Source: Carya illinoinensis (taxonomy: Eukaryota; Streptophyta; Magnoliopsida; Fagales; Juglandaceae). From it: a stretch of DNA of 64,000 nt. The stretch's first letter is position 1, and the number at the start of each line of letters is the position of its first letter. Positions 1-12,228 of the stretch are shown here, one piece after another. The notes below the pieces were generated by a model that saw only the letters and a list, made by a program, of their open reading frames with translations, did not search any database and had not been told where the DNA came from. The stretch is taken from positions 33,225,001-33,289,000 of the forward strand of contig NC_056755.1 of NCBI RefSeq assembly GCF_018687715.1, written 5' to 3'. The translations under genes and the position numbers were made by a program.

Positions 1-1537
1 GTCCCCCAATGTCGTACATTACCTGCTCTTATTGGCTAGTAGGAATCAATCAGACCAGTAACCAAAGTGTCTGTAACAATGAGACAGAACTGGAGATGCT
101 ATTGGCCATCTGATTTCTTCGATCTTTTGTACAGTAGCTCTCTTGGATGGGACCCAATTAGAATGTTAGGTCCCATTCCATTCATAATATGCTAAAAAAT
201 TTAGACATACACTGAAGACAGTTAGCTCTTAGTTGACAGCACAAGTGGGCTATCCCTATCTCACTTTGCAACTTTATACTTCTCTCCCCAGCAAATCCGT
301 GATATGGAAAAATGGCACTCATAAACATAAACGGCACAGATGCCTTTCATATCTATAATATCATACTGATCTCAATCTATCTCTTTCCATGGTTTTGTTG
401 CTTGTACAGATTGATATCAACTGAGATCTTATCCAATTTCTTTACCGAATTGGATGCTCTAATGTAGAGAGAGATGGACGTAGTTTTAAATGCTCATATG
501 GGGTCTACGCTGCCCGATAATTCATACACGAAAGCAGTATCGCTGACCCATCAAATTGTAAATACCAAACAAGCAAAGACAGAATCACATGATTTAAGGC
601 ACCAGTATTCCAGTGACCAAAAATTTGCTGAGCATTTCTTGTTTTTACCTCGGATTTGATTTCCTGGAGATATGTGTTTGGGAACACTATAATGTCAAAT
701 CTAGAGCTATTCATAGTAACTCTATTATTGTAAAGATTTTCCAGACTCCCCCCAAAAAAACTGGAATGTCCCACCCTGCTGTCCCTTTTTGCATCCTGTG
801 GGTTTCAATCACTTTTGGATGATTGTGCATTTCACAAGACCAATCTGTCACCTAGTTCTTGTCTAATTCATAAACAAACGAACGAGAATCTCCATTGCCA
901 CCAAACAGTGGATGAATTAACATTTTATCACTTGCTTTTACCCTCTTTCTGCAATATAATCATCATTAACATCACCTTTATCCTTGATATATAGTGGCAT
1001 GTTGATCTGTTGATTAATTCTCTAGCCTCTAATTACTTAACCCATTTACACTTTCCAGTTTTCAGTCAATGACACACTAATGATAACATAAAGTCAGGAG
1101 ATAATCATTCACTTAAGGGTGATTCACAAGCTTTAAAGAGAATATTAGATGGAATTAAGATAAATTTGAGGTTAAATAAGATAATTTAAATGCTCCTACT
1201 AGAAATCACCACGAATCTGGTTGAGCCTTTTGACCACTTGACGAGTTGTTTTTGATTCGGGCCCGTTGAACAGACGACACGTGTACATCAGACAGTTGAT
1301 GGTGCATGATGTTACCTCTCTACTTCTGCTGCAAGCGGTTTGCATGTTCCCTCGATACTCATAATTTTGGTCAAATTATTTCCCCTAGAGGACGACGACT
1401 GAAGGTACCATTATCATGTCTCTTACACAACTCCAAACTAAAGAATGTATGCATCTCTTAGAAGGGCCCAAAAATATAAATCAGGCTTTAGAACATCTTT
1501 TGTAAGCTAACAATTTAGTTCAATTATAGAGAATAAA

Positions 1538-1565
1538 GGAGAGGAGGAGGAGGAGGAGGAGGGGG
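1538..1565. repeat. (GGA)n microsatellite
   Basis: About eight GGA/AGG units in a row ending in a short G run. Confidence 0.9.
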
Positions 1566-2296
1566 CTTAAAACAGTTGATTTAACCATCTGCTTTTTTCA
1601 AAATTGCATCATCTACCACCTTTGGTCAACATTTCTTTTTCCTTTAGGGTGTCCCAAGCTTCTTTGGCCTAATGATCGATGTTTTACTTTTTTGCAAATC
1701 TTAGATTGGAAGCTTAATTATATATTAGGAGCTGTCGGTCTGCTTTATTCTTTCAAAATCAGAATATCTTTTCAATGTCTAAGAGAGCCAATGAAGTCCA
1801 AATGGGAATAAAACTGATTTGAGTAAGTTATCATATAGTATCTTACCCTTTGCTTTAAAAAGGCCTTGTGATCATTGAAGGAAAGGAGACCCTTTAAACA
1901 AAAGAGCAGCCAGCATTTCTGAAAACTTGTATGAGGGAATCTAGAGGTCTAATCCTAGGGTTATAGGGGTCTTCGGATGGTTCCCAACTCCCAAATACTC
2001 ACAAACTGATCATTGAGAATTATGGTCCTATTGATACTATCTTTTACCTGCAAAGACATTTCTGATGATGCAAAGCAACCATCTTTTATAGATCTGTCCT
2101 TCACAACAGTTCAAAAGCAATATCTTCTTGGATTTGTCCTGTTAATGAATGGTCCCAATAATGCTAAACCCATTTGGGAACCACCAGTAGAGAACAAAAA
2201 CTATGATTCATAGCCATGTTGGCAAGAGGGACTACAGGTAACTGTAAAAGCAATGCTGTAGGTAATAACAAGTTACTGGATTTGTCCTGCTACTTT

Positions 2297-2335
2297 GTCT
2301 TTTTTCTTGTTTTTGTTTTTGTTTTTGTTTTTTTT
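2297..2335. repeat. (TTTTTG)n low-complexity run
   Basis: Repeated TTTTTG-like units, pyrimidine-rich on the plus strand. The overlapping small frames are made of this run. Confidence 0.75.
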
Positions 2336-3664
2336 CACCTACCACTGGAACTGCCCCAGCAGCAGAATCAGTGGAGAGAGATGTTTCATGCCACTCTGAA
2401 GAGCTTGCATGTCCCAGTACTATCATCATTTATTGGTGCATTTACTCTTTTTTAATCAATAATTTAAAAGGTTTATACTTATAGGTATGATTGAGAATAA
2501 TTTAAAGGTTTTAGGTATGATTTATGTCTGATAAAGGTTATATGGCAGCAGGTGCCAATGAGAATCTGAGTCCAAAAAGGATCAGATTTTGGGGTCAGTT
2601 CAGGCTCTTATGACAATCTTGTTGCACCAATCATTCATTAGAATGAAAATCTAATCAACATTAACGTTTATAGAGAAGCACAAAAGAATGATAACCGAAG
2701 GTTCCTGTACACCTAAAAAAATGCACCACGTCATTGATTTGGAAGATAAATTGAATATATTTCTTTCTTTCTTGAGAAATGCCTTGGAAGTGTCTTGACT
2801 TGGTGTAGGTTATATCCTTTGCCTCCAAAATAGACCCACCAAGCAAATGAGTCATAATGAGAGAGCTTTTAAAACCTTAAGTAACATAACACCAATGGCC
2901 CATCTCACAAAAGGCTGAAACTCACGGGAGCTTCACATGGAGCATTTACAAGACAACTGAGAGAAGCTTTTCAAAAGAGAGAATAATATTGTTTGTCTTT
3001 TGATTAGGGTTCTTTGATTGGTTCTAAATGATTGAAGAATTTTTGTTATTTTATTTTATTTTATTTTTCTTTTGGAAATTCAAAGGAGATAATGCGGCGA
3101 CGACTTTTGATCTTACAATTGGGTCGTCCCAGCAAAGTTGAGTAGATTAATTTGACATTTAATAAGACGATGTATGTTGACGCTGAAACACACCATGTTG
3201 TCTCAGCAACTTTTGGCTTTCAACAAATCAAAGGACAGTGCTATGCTAGGTCTATTTAAAAAAGAAAAATTGGAAGTTTTATACTACACACATCTACCTA
3301 ACCAACGTGTTTGATTTGTCATTTTTATCTTTCTATTTAAACCCACACATATTTAAATATTTAATATAATGATAAAAATAACAAATCACATATTAATTAA
3401 ATAAAAGTATTTGGTATAAAGCTTCTTTATAGGATTATTATTTAAAAAAAATGGCATGCTCTTACCCTACCGGAAGAGAGATCTAGTGGTGATTTGGTGG
3501 ATATATTTCTTTCTTCATGCATCTCCATGATTATTTCAAGCCCCCTTTTTTTTTCTTTTCTTTCTTAATTAAAAAAGAAGAAGGGAGAGTTCGAGCTTAA
3601 ATTTATCTTGAATTTTTTAAATATTGCCAACTCATATAAAGATTTTTTCTTTTAAATAAAAAAA

Positions 3665-3824
3665 ATCTATACACTATACTATCATCCAAGCAATTTTCAT
3701 CCCATCATGAAAGATGTGATATATATTTATCACTATTAAATAATTATTTAATAATAAATATATCACATTTTATATAATAAAATGAAAATGAGATAAAAAG
3801 ATGGTGTATATATAGCATTATTCT
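3665..3824. mobile_element. palindromic AT-rich MITE
   Basis: The ends are imperfect inverted repeats (AATCTATACACTATACTATC on the left against the complement of GATGGTGTATATATAGCATT on the right). The centre (about 3,717-3,767) can fold on itself: GTGATATATATTTAT pairs with ATAAATATATCAC around the palindrome ATTAAATAATTATTTAAT. A related sequence lies at about 36,295-36,490. The superfamily is not clear from the ends. Confidence 0.45.
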
Positions 3825-4496
3825 TTTTAATATTGTGTCTATCCCTGCAGGCCTGTACTCGTACAGATTGCAGATCAACTCATAAATTGGGTTATTATAT
3901 GCAGCCACCCATGCAATAGTGTTGCATGTGTCCGTGCGTGTATCTCGATTTGTTATTTCCATTAGAAAATTAGAAGATATCGGTGCCACTTTATGTTTTT
4001 CAATTGTTAAAACTAGAAGAACTCGTCTCTCCAACTTCTTTGAGACGCTTCCCCGCAATCATTTGGGCATATTTCTTTTGGTAGTACTGCATGCATTTGC
4101 CACATGAGCCGAATGATTTTTTTTTTTTTCACCCCACAAGAAACTTTGCATACAAGATAATATATTACAAATAATTAAATTTACTTTTTATCATTAGTTT
4201 AAATATTTTGAACAAGTAATGATTTCACTGCATGATATGAAAACAAATGTCTTAGGATCGAATTCAGATTGATCTACACTCTATAACATTTAATTATAAA
4301 TTTCACATGTTCAACCCACTCATTAAGAGAGAGTCTATCATTTATGTAAGGGATTGAGATGGTTAACACTTAAGGATAAATACAAATAATTAATTTTTTA
4401 GGATTAATAGTAATTTCACACAAGAGAAGAGGAGAAGGATTTCAAACACCCCAATTCGTTGTTGATCTTGAGCTAAATAAAAAATAGAAATCACTA

Positions 4497-4730
4497 TACT
4501 TGGATGTTGAGATAAGTTGAGTTGATTTGTGAATATTAGTATTTTGTGAGTTCCATTGAGATGAGGTTTAACTTTTTTAAGTTTAGATTAATTTAACTTT
4601 TTAGGTTGAAATGTATAAAATATGTTGAGATGAGTTTAACTTTTGTTATGGAAAGTTAAAAAAGTAGTGGGTCTTATCAATAATTAGTTCGAGATGAGTT
4701 AAATTTGATTCAACAACCAAACACAACCTA
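4497..4730. mobile_element. MITE, TTGGATGTTGAGAT family, full-length copy
   Basis: Starts TTGGATGTTGAGATAAGTTG and ends CAACAACCAAACACAACC, giving imperfect terminal inverted repeats. It has no coding capacity. It serves as the intact reference for the two halves of the same family at 5,893-5,970 and 16,491-16,612, which were separated by the Copia insertion. Confidence 0.6.
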
Positions 4731-4815
4731 AATAATGGGTCGTAGCTTTGGTCCAAACACCTTGGGGGAGCCAATTGTGATTATAGAATAGCTATGATCG
4801 AAGCCACAACCTTTA

Positions 4816-5170
4816 GGCCTAGTTTGGATGTTGAAATAAGATGAAAAATTTATGAATTAATGTAATAAAATTGTTTGAGTTAAAATATTTTATGGGGTTC
4901 TAGGAAATGAAAGAAAATATTGAATAAAAATATTATAAAGTTAAAATATTGTTATAACATAATTTTTCAATATTATTTTTATTCTATGATTTAAAAAAGT
5001 TGAATTGTTGTTTATGTTTTGTTTAAAAGTTTAGAAAGGTTCCAATGATTTTATGTAATTATAAGATGAAAAAAAAGTTGAGAATTTGAAATTGAAAAAT
5101 GATTGTGTTTGAGTAATGTTTAGATGTTGAGATATATGATATTTTTCAAGTATCTCATCTCAACAGCCTT
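4816..5170. mobile_element. MITE of about 355 bp
   Basis: Runs from GCCTAGTTTGGATGTTGAAA to ATCTCATCTCAACAGCC; the two ends are rough inverted repeats. Homologous sequence, by eye, lies at about 17,655-18,012 and partly at 35,500-35,695. No coding potential. Confidence 0.5.
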
Positions 5171-5892
5171 AAAGTGTTCTGCAATCAACTATTGTGACGC
5201 GTTTGATAGAAATGTTCACTTCCTCATCCTTCAAATTCTCCAAATTTTCAATTAGGGGATCAAAACATGAAGAACATATGTAATTGGAGAGCGAGCAGCT
5301 TGTGGCCAGTGGTTTGTTCTTTATATATGTTTAACCTTTTCCCATGCAATTCATATATCTATAGGGCCAATGGGTCACTTCCTTATGGTGCACAAAACTC
5401 AAAAGTAGTCTGAAAATGGCAGTTGGGAAATCAAGAATTCTATATGACGAGTGACGTGCATGCATTTTTATCCCAAATTGTTGAAGAAAAATGAAAATTC
5501 ATCAGTTGGGTACCGTGAGGGTCATCCATCTTAGGACCATGTCAGATCGAGAATATTACTTTATCACCAATGATTGTGATCCTTCTGTCCACTTCACGTA
5601 CAGATCATGAGATTTCTTTGAATAATGATGCACATGACAGGCAAGCGAGCGAGTACGTACTTAATTAGCTAGGATAAAGACTGGTCTATATGTCATTAAT
5701 AATATATACCTACCTAATTATATGCAAGATGTCTTTCATTTTCATGCATTAAAGAAAGTGCTACTGTTCCAATTTGTTTGTTGAATGACTCACCGCATCG
5801 TGTAACACTGCATGGATGCGCGCTTCCCCAATATTGGTAAACTATAACAGTTTATGGCTCTTTTTGTCATGAAGTGACTTTGATACATATAA

Positions 5893-5970
5893 ACGTTGAG
5901 TTGAGTTATAAATAAATAATAATATTTTATAGATTTTATTAAGATGAATTTAATTTTTTTAAGTTAAAAT
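5893..5970. mobile_element. left half of a MITE split by the Copia element
   Basis: Matches the first third of the MITE at 4,497-4,730 (GTTGAGTTGAGTT, then AGATGAATTTAA and TTTTTTAAGTTAAAAT). It stops exactly where the Copia 5' LTR begins. The other half resumes just after the 3' LTR. Confidence 0.6.
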
Positions 5971-6373
5971 TATAAGAGTTTTATTAAAATTCTATGTCTC
6001 ACACACTCATATTCTGATGAGTTTAGACTAATTCAAATATTATCACTTAATTAATGAGTTATATATAGTGGGATAGGAATAACTCTATTCTAGTCATAGT
6101 ATGACATAAATGTCTCTAGATTTCATGATGGCTACAAGTCCATAAATAGTACTGATTGTTAAGGGTTCTTGCCTATAATATAATTGGGCCTCTAGCCATC
6201 GGGAGACATTTGGAGGTAAACTTGTTAGAGTGATCATTCTCTCATAGTCAGATTAGATTTTTTATCAAACTGTAATGTAGTGAGGTACATTTTCTAAATA
6301 TTATTATTTATTATCATAGATCATAGAAAATCAAGTATTTAAAAATTTAATGGTTCTATTAAAATATTTAACA
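5971..6373 (+). repeat. 5' LTR of the old Copia element
   Basis: Aligns with 16,164-16,490 over landmarks such as TATGTCTCACAC, GTGGGATAGGAATA, CCTCTAGCC and AGACATTTGGAGGTAAA. It starts TATAAGAG where the 3' copy has TGTAAAAG, so the TG end has mutated. It ends AACA just before the primer-binding site. A TATA-like ATAAATAG is at about 6,142-6,149. Confidence 0.7.
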
Positions 6374-6375
6374 TG

Positions 6376-6387
6376 TGGTATCAAGGC
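6376..6387 (+). other. primer-binding site, initiator tRNA-Met type
   Basis: TGGTATCAAGGC differs by one base from the common plant primer-binding site TGGTATCAGAGC. It lies 2 bases after the 5' LTR end. Confidence 0.65.
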
Positions 6388-7100
6388 TATAGCTTACAGA
6401 TATTTTATGATCTCAATAAACTATTTTATAAATAAATGACTATTTGATTTTATACATGCCTCCCGTGGAATTACTTTTGATTTTATGATCTTGATGTTCA
6501 TGCATATATGTGGAATTACTTTTGTCTAGGCTTGCGTTTTATTTTCTTCGGTTTGTTTGTACTATGTTTGTTCTGGAAAAAGAGTGAAAAACAATACTAG
6601 AACGTTTTACCCTTTTTTCGTATGGTCTTCATAGAGAGTAGTGAGAAGGTGGCAGTAAGTTGGGTCTGGAAGGGGTGGCACAAGGTGGTCAGAGTACCTC
6701 CGTTGGTACCCTGAGATGGAAAGCACCATCGACGCCATGTAGAATTCCTTTTGAGTGCTGGACCGATATGTGAGATAGCTTTCGAAAAAAAAAAACAAAA
6801 TAATAGGAAGAGAAATGAGAAAGGAGGTGGACGTTGGTGGTGGGAGGAGGATGGGAAAGGCATGCCGACTTCTCCTTGCAGACGATGCCCACAATTGCGC
6901 CAGAGCAAAGGAAGATTAAAAACGAAACATAAGGCATCGTTGCTTGGGGATGAAAGAGAAAGAAAAAGTAGGGTAGGGTTTCTTAAAACCCATTAGGACC
7001 TTAGGCCTGTGCTGGGCCTTGGGCTTTGGCCCAATCTAAGAAAATTAAAACAAAGGGCAAGGGGCTAGCACAATGGGCCACTATTGTGACCTAGCTTGAG

Positions 7101-7142
<42 letters not shown>

Positions 7143-7381
7143 AAAGAAAAAAAAAAAAAAAGAAGGAAATGGCTGTAGAGTAAGGCTTGTACAGTAGAGG
7201 CCCAACCCGCATCTGTCCATTTCACTAAATCGAGTTTTGGCCTGGGATCTTGGAACGGTCCGTGTCCAGATCCAGACCGGTCAGATTATTATATTATATT
7301 ATTTACTTAAAAAAAACTTGAAAATAACTATTTCTTTCTCTTCTCTTTTAAATCATGTACGTTATTGTTTAATAAATGTAG
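6388..7381. other. non-coding leader/insert region of the old Copia element
   Basis: No gag domain could be read. It holds a GC-richer patch (about 6,600-7,080), open by chance in several frames, with GGCCTTGGGCTTTGGCCC-like palindromic sequence, then an AAC microsatellite and an A run. It may contain an unrecognised insertion. Confidence 0.4.
7101..7141. repeat. (AAC)n microsatellite
   Basis: About 13-14 perfect AAC units, followed by an A-rich tract. Confidence 0.95.
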
Positions 7382-7660
7382 GAATTATTTATAGTTGAAT
7401 TATTGCTATTAGTTATAAAATTCTTAATTATTGTTTCTTACGAATTTTATTCTATGGTAGGCCATATAAATATATGAATTATTTACACTAGAATTATGGC
7501 TATATGTTATAAAATGTTTAATTACTATTTTCTATGAATTTTATTGTGTGGAAAGCCATATAAATGTATGACTTATTTGGACTTGAATTACGGTTATTAG
7601 TTATAAAATTTTCAATTATTGGTTTTATGATTTTTATTGTACAGTTGGCCATACATATAT
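7382..7660. repeat. 94-bp tandem repeat, three copies
   Basis: Units begin at 7,382, 7,476 and 7,570 with GAATTATTT, GAATTATTT and GACTTATTT. Each contains TTATAAAAT, TTTTATT and a GGCCATA/GCCATATAAAT end. The first two are 94 bp, the last about 91 bp. The units have diverged substantially. Confidence 0.8.
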
Positions 7661-7795
7661 AATTATTTATCCCATATGGGGCAAATGGTTTGTGCCAAAA
7701 TTAAGGAAAATATTAGTTGCCCAAAGGTATACGATTTTTCTTAATTTTGATGGAAAAACCATTAAACTCTATAGTAAAGATGAGTATGATGGAGT

Positions 7796-8500
7796 AAACA
7801 ATTTGTGTGTCAAGATCTACTCCCAAAGGAGAATCCTGATGACATTACTAGTTCATCTATCAAAGTAAAGTTGGAGTGAACAATTTGTGAGTCAAGATCA
7901 ACTCCTAAATGAGGATTTTGATGATACTACTAGTTCCTTCTTGATGATACTACTAGTTCATCCATCAAAATAAAGATGAAGTAAACAATTTGTGGGTCAA
8001 GATCTACTCCCAAATGAGGATCTTGATGATACTACTACTTCATCTATTAAGGTAAAGTTGCAGTGAACAATTTGTGAGTCAAAATCTACTCTCAAACAAG
8101 GATCTTGATAATACTACTAGTTCATTCATCAAAATAAAGTTGGAATAAACTATTTGTGTATCAAGATCTACTCCTAAATGGGGATTTTGATGGCACTACT
8201 AATTCATACATCAAAGTAAAGTTGGAGTGAACAATTTGTGGGTCAAGATCTTTTCCCAAACGAGGATTTTGATGATACTACTAATTCATCCATTAAAGTA
8301 AAGTTGGAGTAAACAATTTGTGTGTCAAGATCTACTCCCAAACAAATATTTTGATAATATTACTAATTCATCCATTAAAGTAAAGTTGGAATAAACAATT
8401 TGTAGGTTAAGATCAACTCCCAAAGGAGGATCTTGATGACACCTTCCCAAAGGTGAATCTTGATAATATTACTAGCTAATCCATTAAAATAAGGTTGGAA
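7796..8500. repeat. 82-bp tandem repeat array, about eight copies
   Basis: Each unit reads roughly AAACAATTTGTG-GTCAAGATC-ACTCCCAAA-GAGGATCTTGATGA-ACTACTA-TTCATC-ATCAAAGTAAAGTTGGAGT. Most units are 82 bp; the second and last carry about 25 bp of extra, internally duplicated sequence. Looser copies continue to about 8,750. The period is not a multiple of three, so a translated repeat is unlikely. No known satellite family was recognised. Confidence 0.85.
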
Positions 8501-9878
8501 GGAATAATATTTTTGTTAGTGTTTATTCTCAAATGAGAAATTTGATTAGATAGTTGGTTCATATATAGAATTTAAAACTACATAGAACACTTTTTATGTT
8601 AAAATTTACTTCCAAATGAGAATTCTAATGATACAGCTAGTTTATCCACATTATCTAAAATTGGAGGGAACATTTTATGTATTGGGATTTACTTCCAAAA
8701 GAGGGGTCTTGATGACACAATTAGTTCATCCATAACGGTTTAAATTCATCCATAATGATTTAATTTCTGTTATTGTTTATGAGTGTCAAACTCAAAGTAT
8801 TAATGCGATCAAAATGTTTTTCTTGCAATAAGTATGTGAATATTATTACAAGGTTTCCTATACATAATGACTCTAGTTTAGATAAATATGAGTATGTCAG
8901 TTTTACCTTAAGACCTCATTTGGGAATGACTCTAGTTCTAGACTCTGGTGTACTTATTTTAAGTTTAAGATTAATTATTGAGAATATGGGTAAGGGTCAT
9001 AAAGCAATGATGTTTACAAAGATATGATTAATTAGTACATATCATAACTTTAGAAATGAAAATTATGAAATCTTCTTATTTTTGTATAAAATGATTTATT
9101 TAATATGTATCATTATTTTATAAAAGTGATGAAATATGAACGAGTTGGTTAGATTGGTACACATTTATTTTGTTAATTTATATTGAAAAGCAATTATATC
9201 TCTTAGGAAATTAAATAAAATGATGGTAATGAAAATGTAGGAATTGTGTCAACTGAGTTTTGAAAGAAATAAGGACACATAAATGTTTAAGTGCCCTAAA
9301 CATAAGATATGACTCAAAGGGAAGGGTAAATTTTTTCTTTATAAGTCTCGAATCAAATCTTATAAATGTTTATACTTATTTAAAAATTCTATATGCAGTT
9401 ATTTTTGCGCACTCTACTGATGTGATTGTTTGTATATTAAAAAAATTAATGCAATCAATCATATCAGTAGAGTAAGCAGAGATTATGCAAAATTGATTGT
9501 GTGTAGCATTACTCATACTTATTTTTTAGGTTAAATTCGAGTGCAAATGTTCATATTTCCATTGCTTCATGAGTTTCACATCAAGCTCTATAAATGTTTG
9601 TACTTATTTAGTTTCTTTTTATGATTAAACTTGAATACAAATGTTCATATTTCAATTTGTTTCGAAATGTCATTTATGTTTGTTCCATTTGTTTTTCCAA
9701 TAAAAATTTTTATTTTTCATGTCTTTATAATAAAGTTTATTCTTAAAAGTTTTTCACTCATGAGGCATGTAATAAAACCAAAAGAAAAATGATTTATATT
9801 AACCTTTACAATTTGTAGCATAGAAGTTTGAAGCATTATTAAAGAAAAACCTTATTTGTGGTATAAAATGTTGGAGAA
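8501..9878. other. AT-rich interior of the old Copia element, no readable domain
   Basis: Degenerate repeat units to about 8,750, then AT-rich DNA. One 84-codon frame at 8,773-9,027 is open but shows no motif I recognise. It occupies the expected gag/protease part of the element. Confidence 0.45.
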
Positions 9879-12223
9879 TGTGACGCCTCCAAATCTCCAC
9901 GCACAAATACGGGAAAATCGAGACGTCCGAATGATGACATCACGGGTCATCACCCTATCGACATGTGCCAAGTATGTGTATAAGCAACGAATGTGCACGA
10001 GAAATACATAGCGAAAAGCAAAGTCAATAACTAAGTACCAGAATTTTTTCTTAGTTTAATACAAAGCTGTTTAAAACATACGTAATAAAATATTATAAAA
10101 TACAAATATAGTTTTAAACCAAACAACAAAGCTTCAACTTTAACTTGGAACCCCGGCGGAGCCGCATCCTCGGGCTCAGCCTCCTCCTCTTCCTCGAACC
10201 CTGCACCAAAATCTACGGAACCAAAAATGGTGCCGCAGGTAAGTAAAATTCAAACGCCACTAGATAAAAACTTATTAAACTCAACAATATGCATGAAAGA
10301 ATGCAATGCACATGCCCCATAAAATCATAATTTTTCCACGCACGCCAAAAACCCATTTAGCCCAAAAACATAACCATTAAAACCATTCCTCGCCATTATC
10401 CCAAATAATGGCCCAAAACCGCTACCACCATTTTTCCAGAAAATGGATCAAAAGCCTCAACACATCCTCGTCATTATCCCAGATCATAGCCCAAACCACC
10501 ATTTTCCCAGAAAATGGATCAAAAACATCGAAACCAAACCTCGCCATTTTCCTAAAAAATGGCCCACAGCCGAAAACCATAAAAACGATCCAATTATGCA
10601 TGCAACATGATCTCCCCTAGGGATCATCCACACACCCTGGCTCTATGCTACACCGCAGGTAACGACTACACGTGTGACACCTAAACGAGCGATGCCCGGA
10701 CTCGTGCCCAGCGCGTACCTGGCCAGGCCATCCTCTAGTCCCCGCCACTCTAGGGACCACGAAGTCGACACGACAGTGTTACCGTATCGTGCGATCCGGT
10801 CGTCGCCCTGCGACAACCCAGGGGATGTTACTCAGTATTATCCACTCCCGAGTGACCAGAGGAGCTCCACCAAGATAATAACACATCTCGGCTTGGGCTC
10901 GTGAGACTCACACACCTGAAACCATTTACGCCAACAAAATATGATTTTCTCACTTAAACTCAAATGCACATAAATGCAATATAAATGCAACTTCAAGGCA
11001 TAAAACAACCAACCAATCCAAATCAACACATCAACTCCGTCCTCAATCCATCCGACCCCCGAACTCCTCGGACTCAGTCCGGAATCAGCCAACCAACGGT
11101 AAATATTTATTGAATGAGCAAAATATATTTAAATCTAAAAGTAGAGTTTGGAAAATACTTACAGCGCTATACGATATTTTTCGAAAGCTCACGGCGTTGC
11201 AAACGGCGGAAGAAAAGCAACGTAACAGTGTAATTTATACTGTTGCCGTGGGTAATAAATTACCCACTTTCAAACGGGGACAAACCAAGGCGCGAAATTG
11301 ATAGAGAATGATCTTGAGATATTTATGAAGTTAAGGGAAATGAGTTTTGGCCGTGGGTGGCGGTGGAAATGGCGGTCGAAGGCCAAAAAGGGGTTGAACG
11401 GAGTTGAGCTCGTGGGAGCTGCTCCGGCAACGGATCGAGGCTGGAAATGGGTGGTTTAGGTCGGCAAGAGGTAGGGGAAGGAGTTGTGAAGAGATGGTGG
11501 CCGGAGGTGGTGCGACGAAGCCGGAATCGGTGAAAAATCGTATGGCTTGGAGGAGCTCGTGGTGGCTAACGGTGGCTCAGATGGAGGTGAAACTTGGTGG
11601 GGATGTTCACCGGTGAGAGGGGAAGAAAAATGGATGGGTGGTATAGGCCACGCCGTCGGCGAGCGGCGGTTCTGGGCTGCGAAAGCAACCTGCGACAGGG
11701 GAGAAAAACAGGCAGGTGCCGTGACTTCCAGGGGCTCGTGGCGGCTAACAGCTGGTCCGATGGCTCCGAAAATTGGTGGGGATGATCTCTGGTGGGAGGG
11801 AAAGATAATGGTAGGGGTGGTGTATAACACAACCACCGGACGGCGGCGCAATGGGTGGCCGAAGTGGCAGCGACGGTAAGGGGAAAAAGAAGGGGCAGCG
11901 CGCGGGAGAGAGGAAACGGGGAAGAAAGAAGAAGAAAAAGAAAGAAAAGAAAGAAAAGAAAGAAAAGAAGAAAAAGAAAAGGAAAAAGGAAAAAAGAAAA
12001 AGAGAAAAGAGAAGAAATGAGGTCCAATCCTCACTCCGGAAATCAAAAACAGATCCGTCGAAAACGATTTTAAAACCGTAAAATGATTAAAAGAAATTAA
12101 ACACAACATCAAATAAATTAAAAACCAATTAAAATACATTAATTTAAAATAAATAAACTAATATATTAATTAAATTAAAAACACTCCTTCAGTGAAAACA
12201 CACGTAAAAAACGGGTTATCACA
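9879..12223 (-). mobile_element. solo LTR of a Ty3/gypsy element (2,345 bp), TSD GAGAA
   Basis: Starts TGTGACGCCTCC and ends GGGTTATCACA on the plus strand. It is flanked on both sides by the perfect 5-bp duplication GAGAA (9,874-9,878 and 12,224-12,228). It is the same family, in reverse orientation, as the LTR at 30,390-32,389 and matches 56,249-58,299 closely. No internal retrotransposon sequence is attached, so it is a recombination product. The long proline-rich frame at 11,456-12,139 (minus) lies within it, in the sense direction of the LTR. Confidence 0.9.
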
Positions 12224-12228
12224 GAGAA

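Larger units (their letters stand above)
1..4496. other. intergenic DNA, no gene recognised
   Basis: No conserved domain, exon series or retrotransposon frame was recognised on either strand. Open frames here are all under about 105 codons and look like chance. The stretch holds a GGA microsatellite near 1,540, a TTTTTG-type run near 2,300 and a palindromic MITE near 3,700. It could include the promoter or UTR of a gene lying outside the window; I cannot tell. Confidence 0.6.

Noticed and set aside
2216..2455. 79-codon plus-strand frame with Phe/Val repeats
   Set aside because: Generated by the TTTTTG run; no conserved feature.
6597..6996. Overlapping open frames of 80-103 codons on both strands
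   Set aside because: They overlap in several frames of a GC-richer patch, show no domain and lie within the old Copia element.
7796..8500. Regular repeats that could suggest a CRISPR array
   Set aside because: Units are contiguous with no unique spacers and the DNA is plant nuclear; this is a tandem repeat.
11404..11879. Gly/Arg-rich open frames that could be taken for a host gene
   Set aside because: The same sequence recurs at 57,489-57,870 inside another LTR copy, so it is repeat DNA read antisense.
11851..12081. Lysine/glutamate-rich frame on the plus strand
   Set aside because: It is the antisense of the C/T-rich tract in a solo LTR; low-complexity composition explains the open frame. 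The same applies to 57,858-58,158 and, on the other strand, 30,440-30,713.
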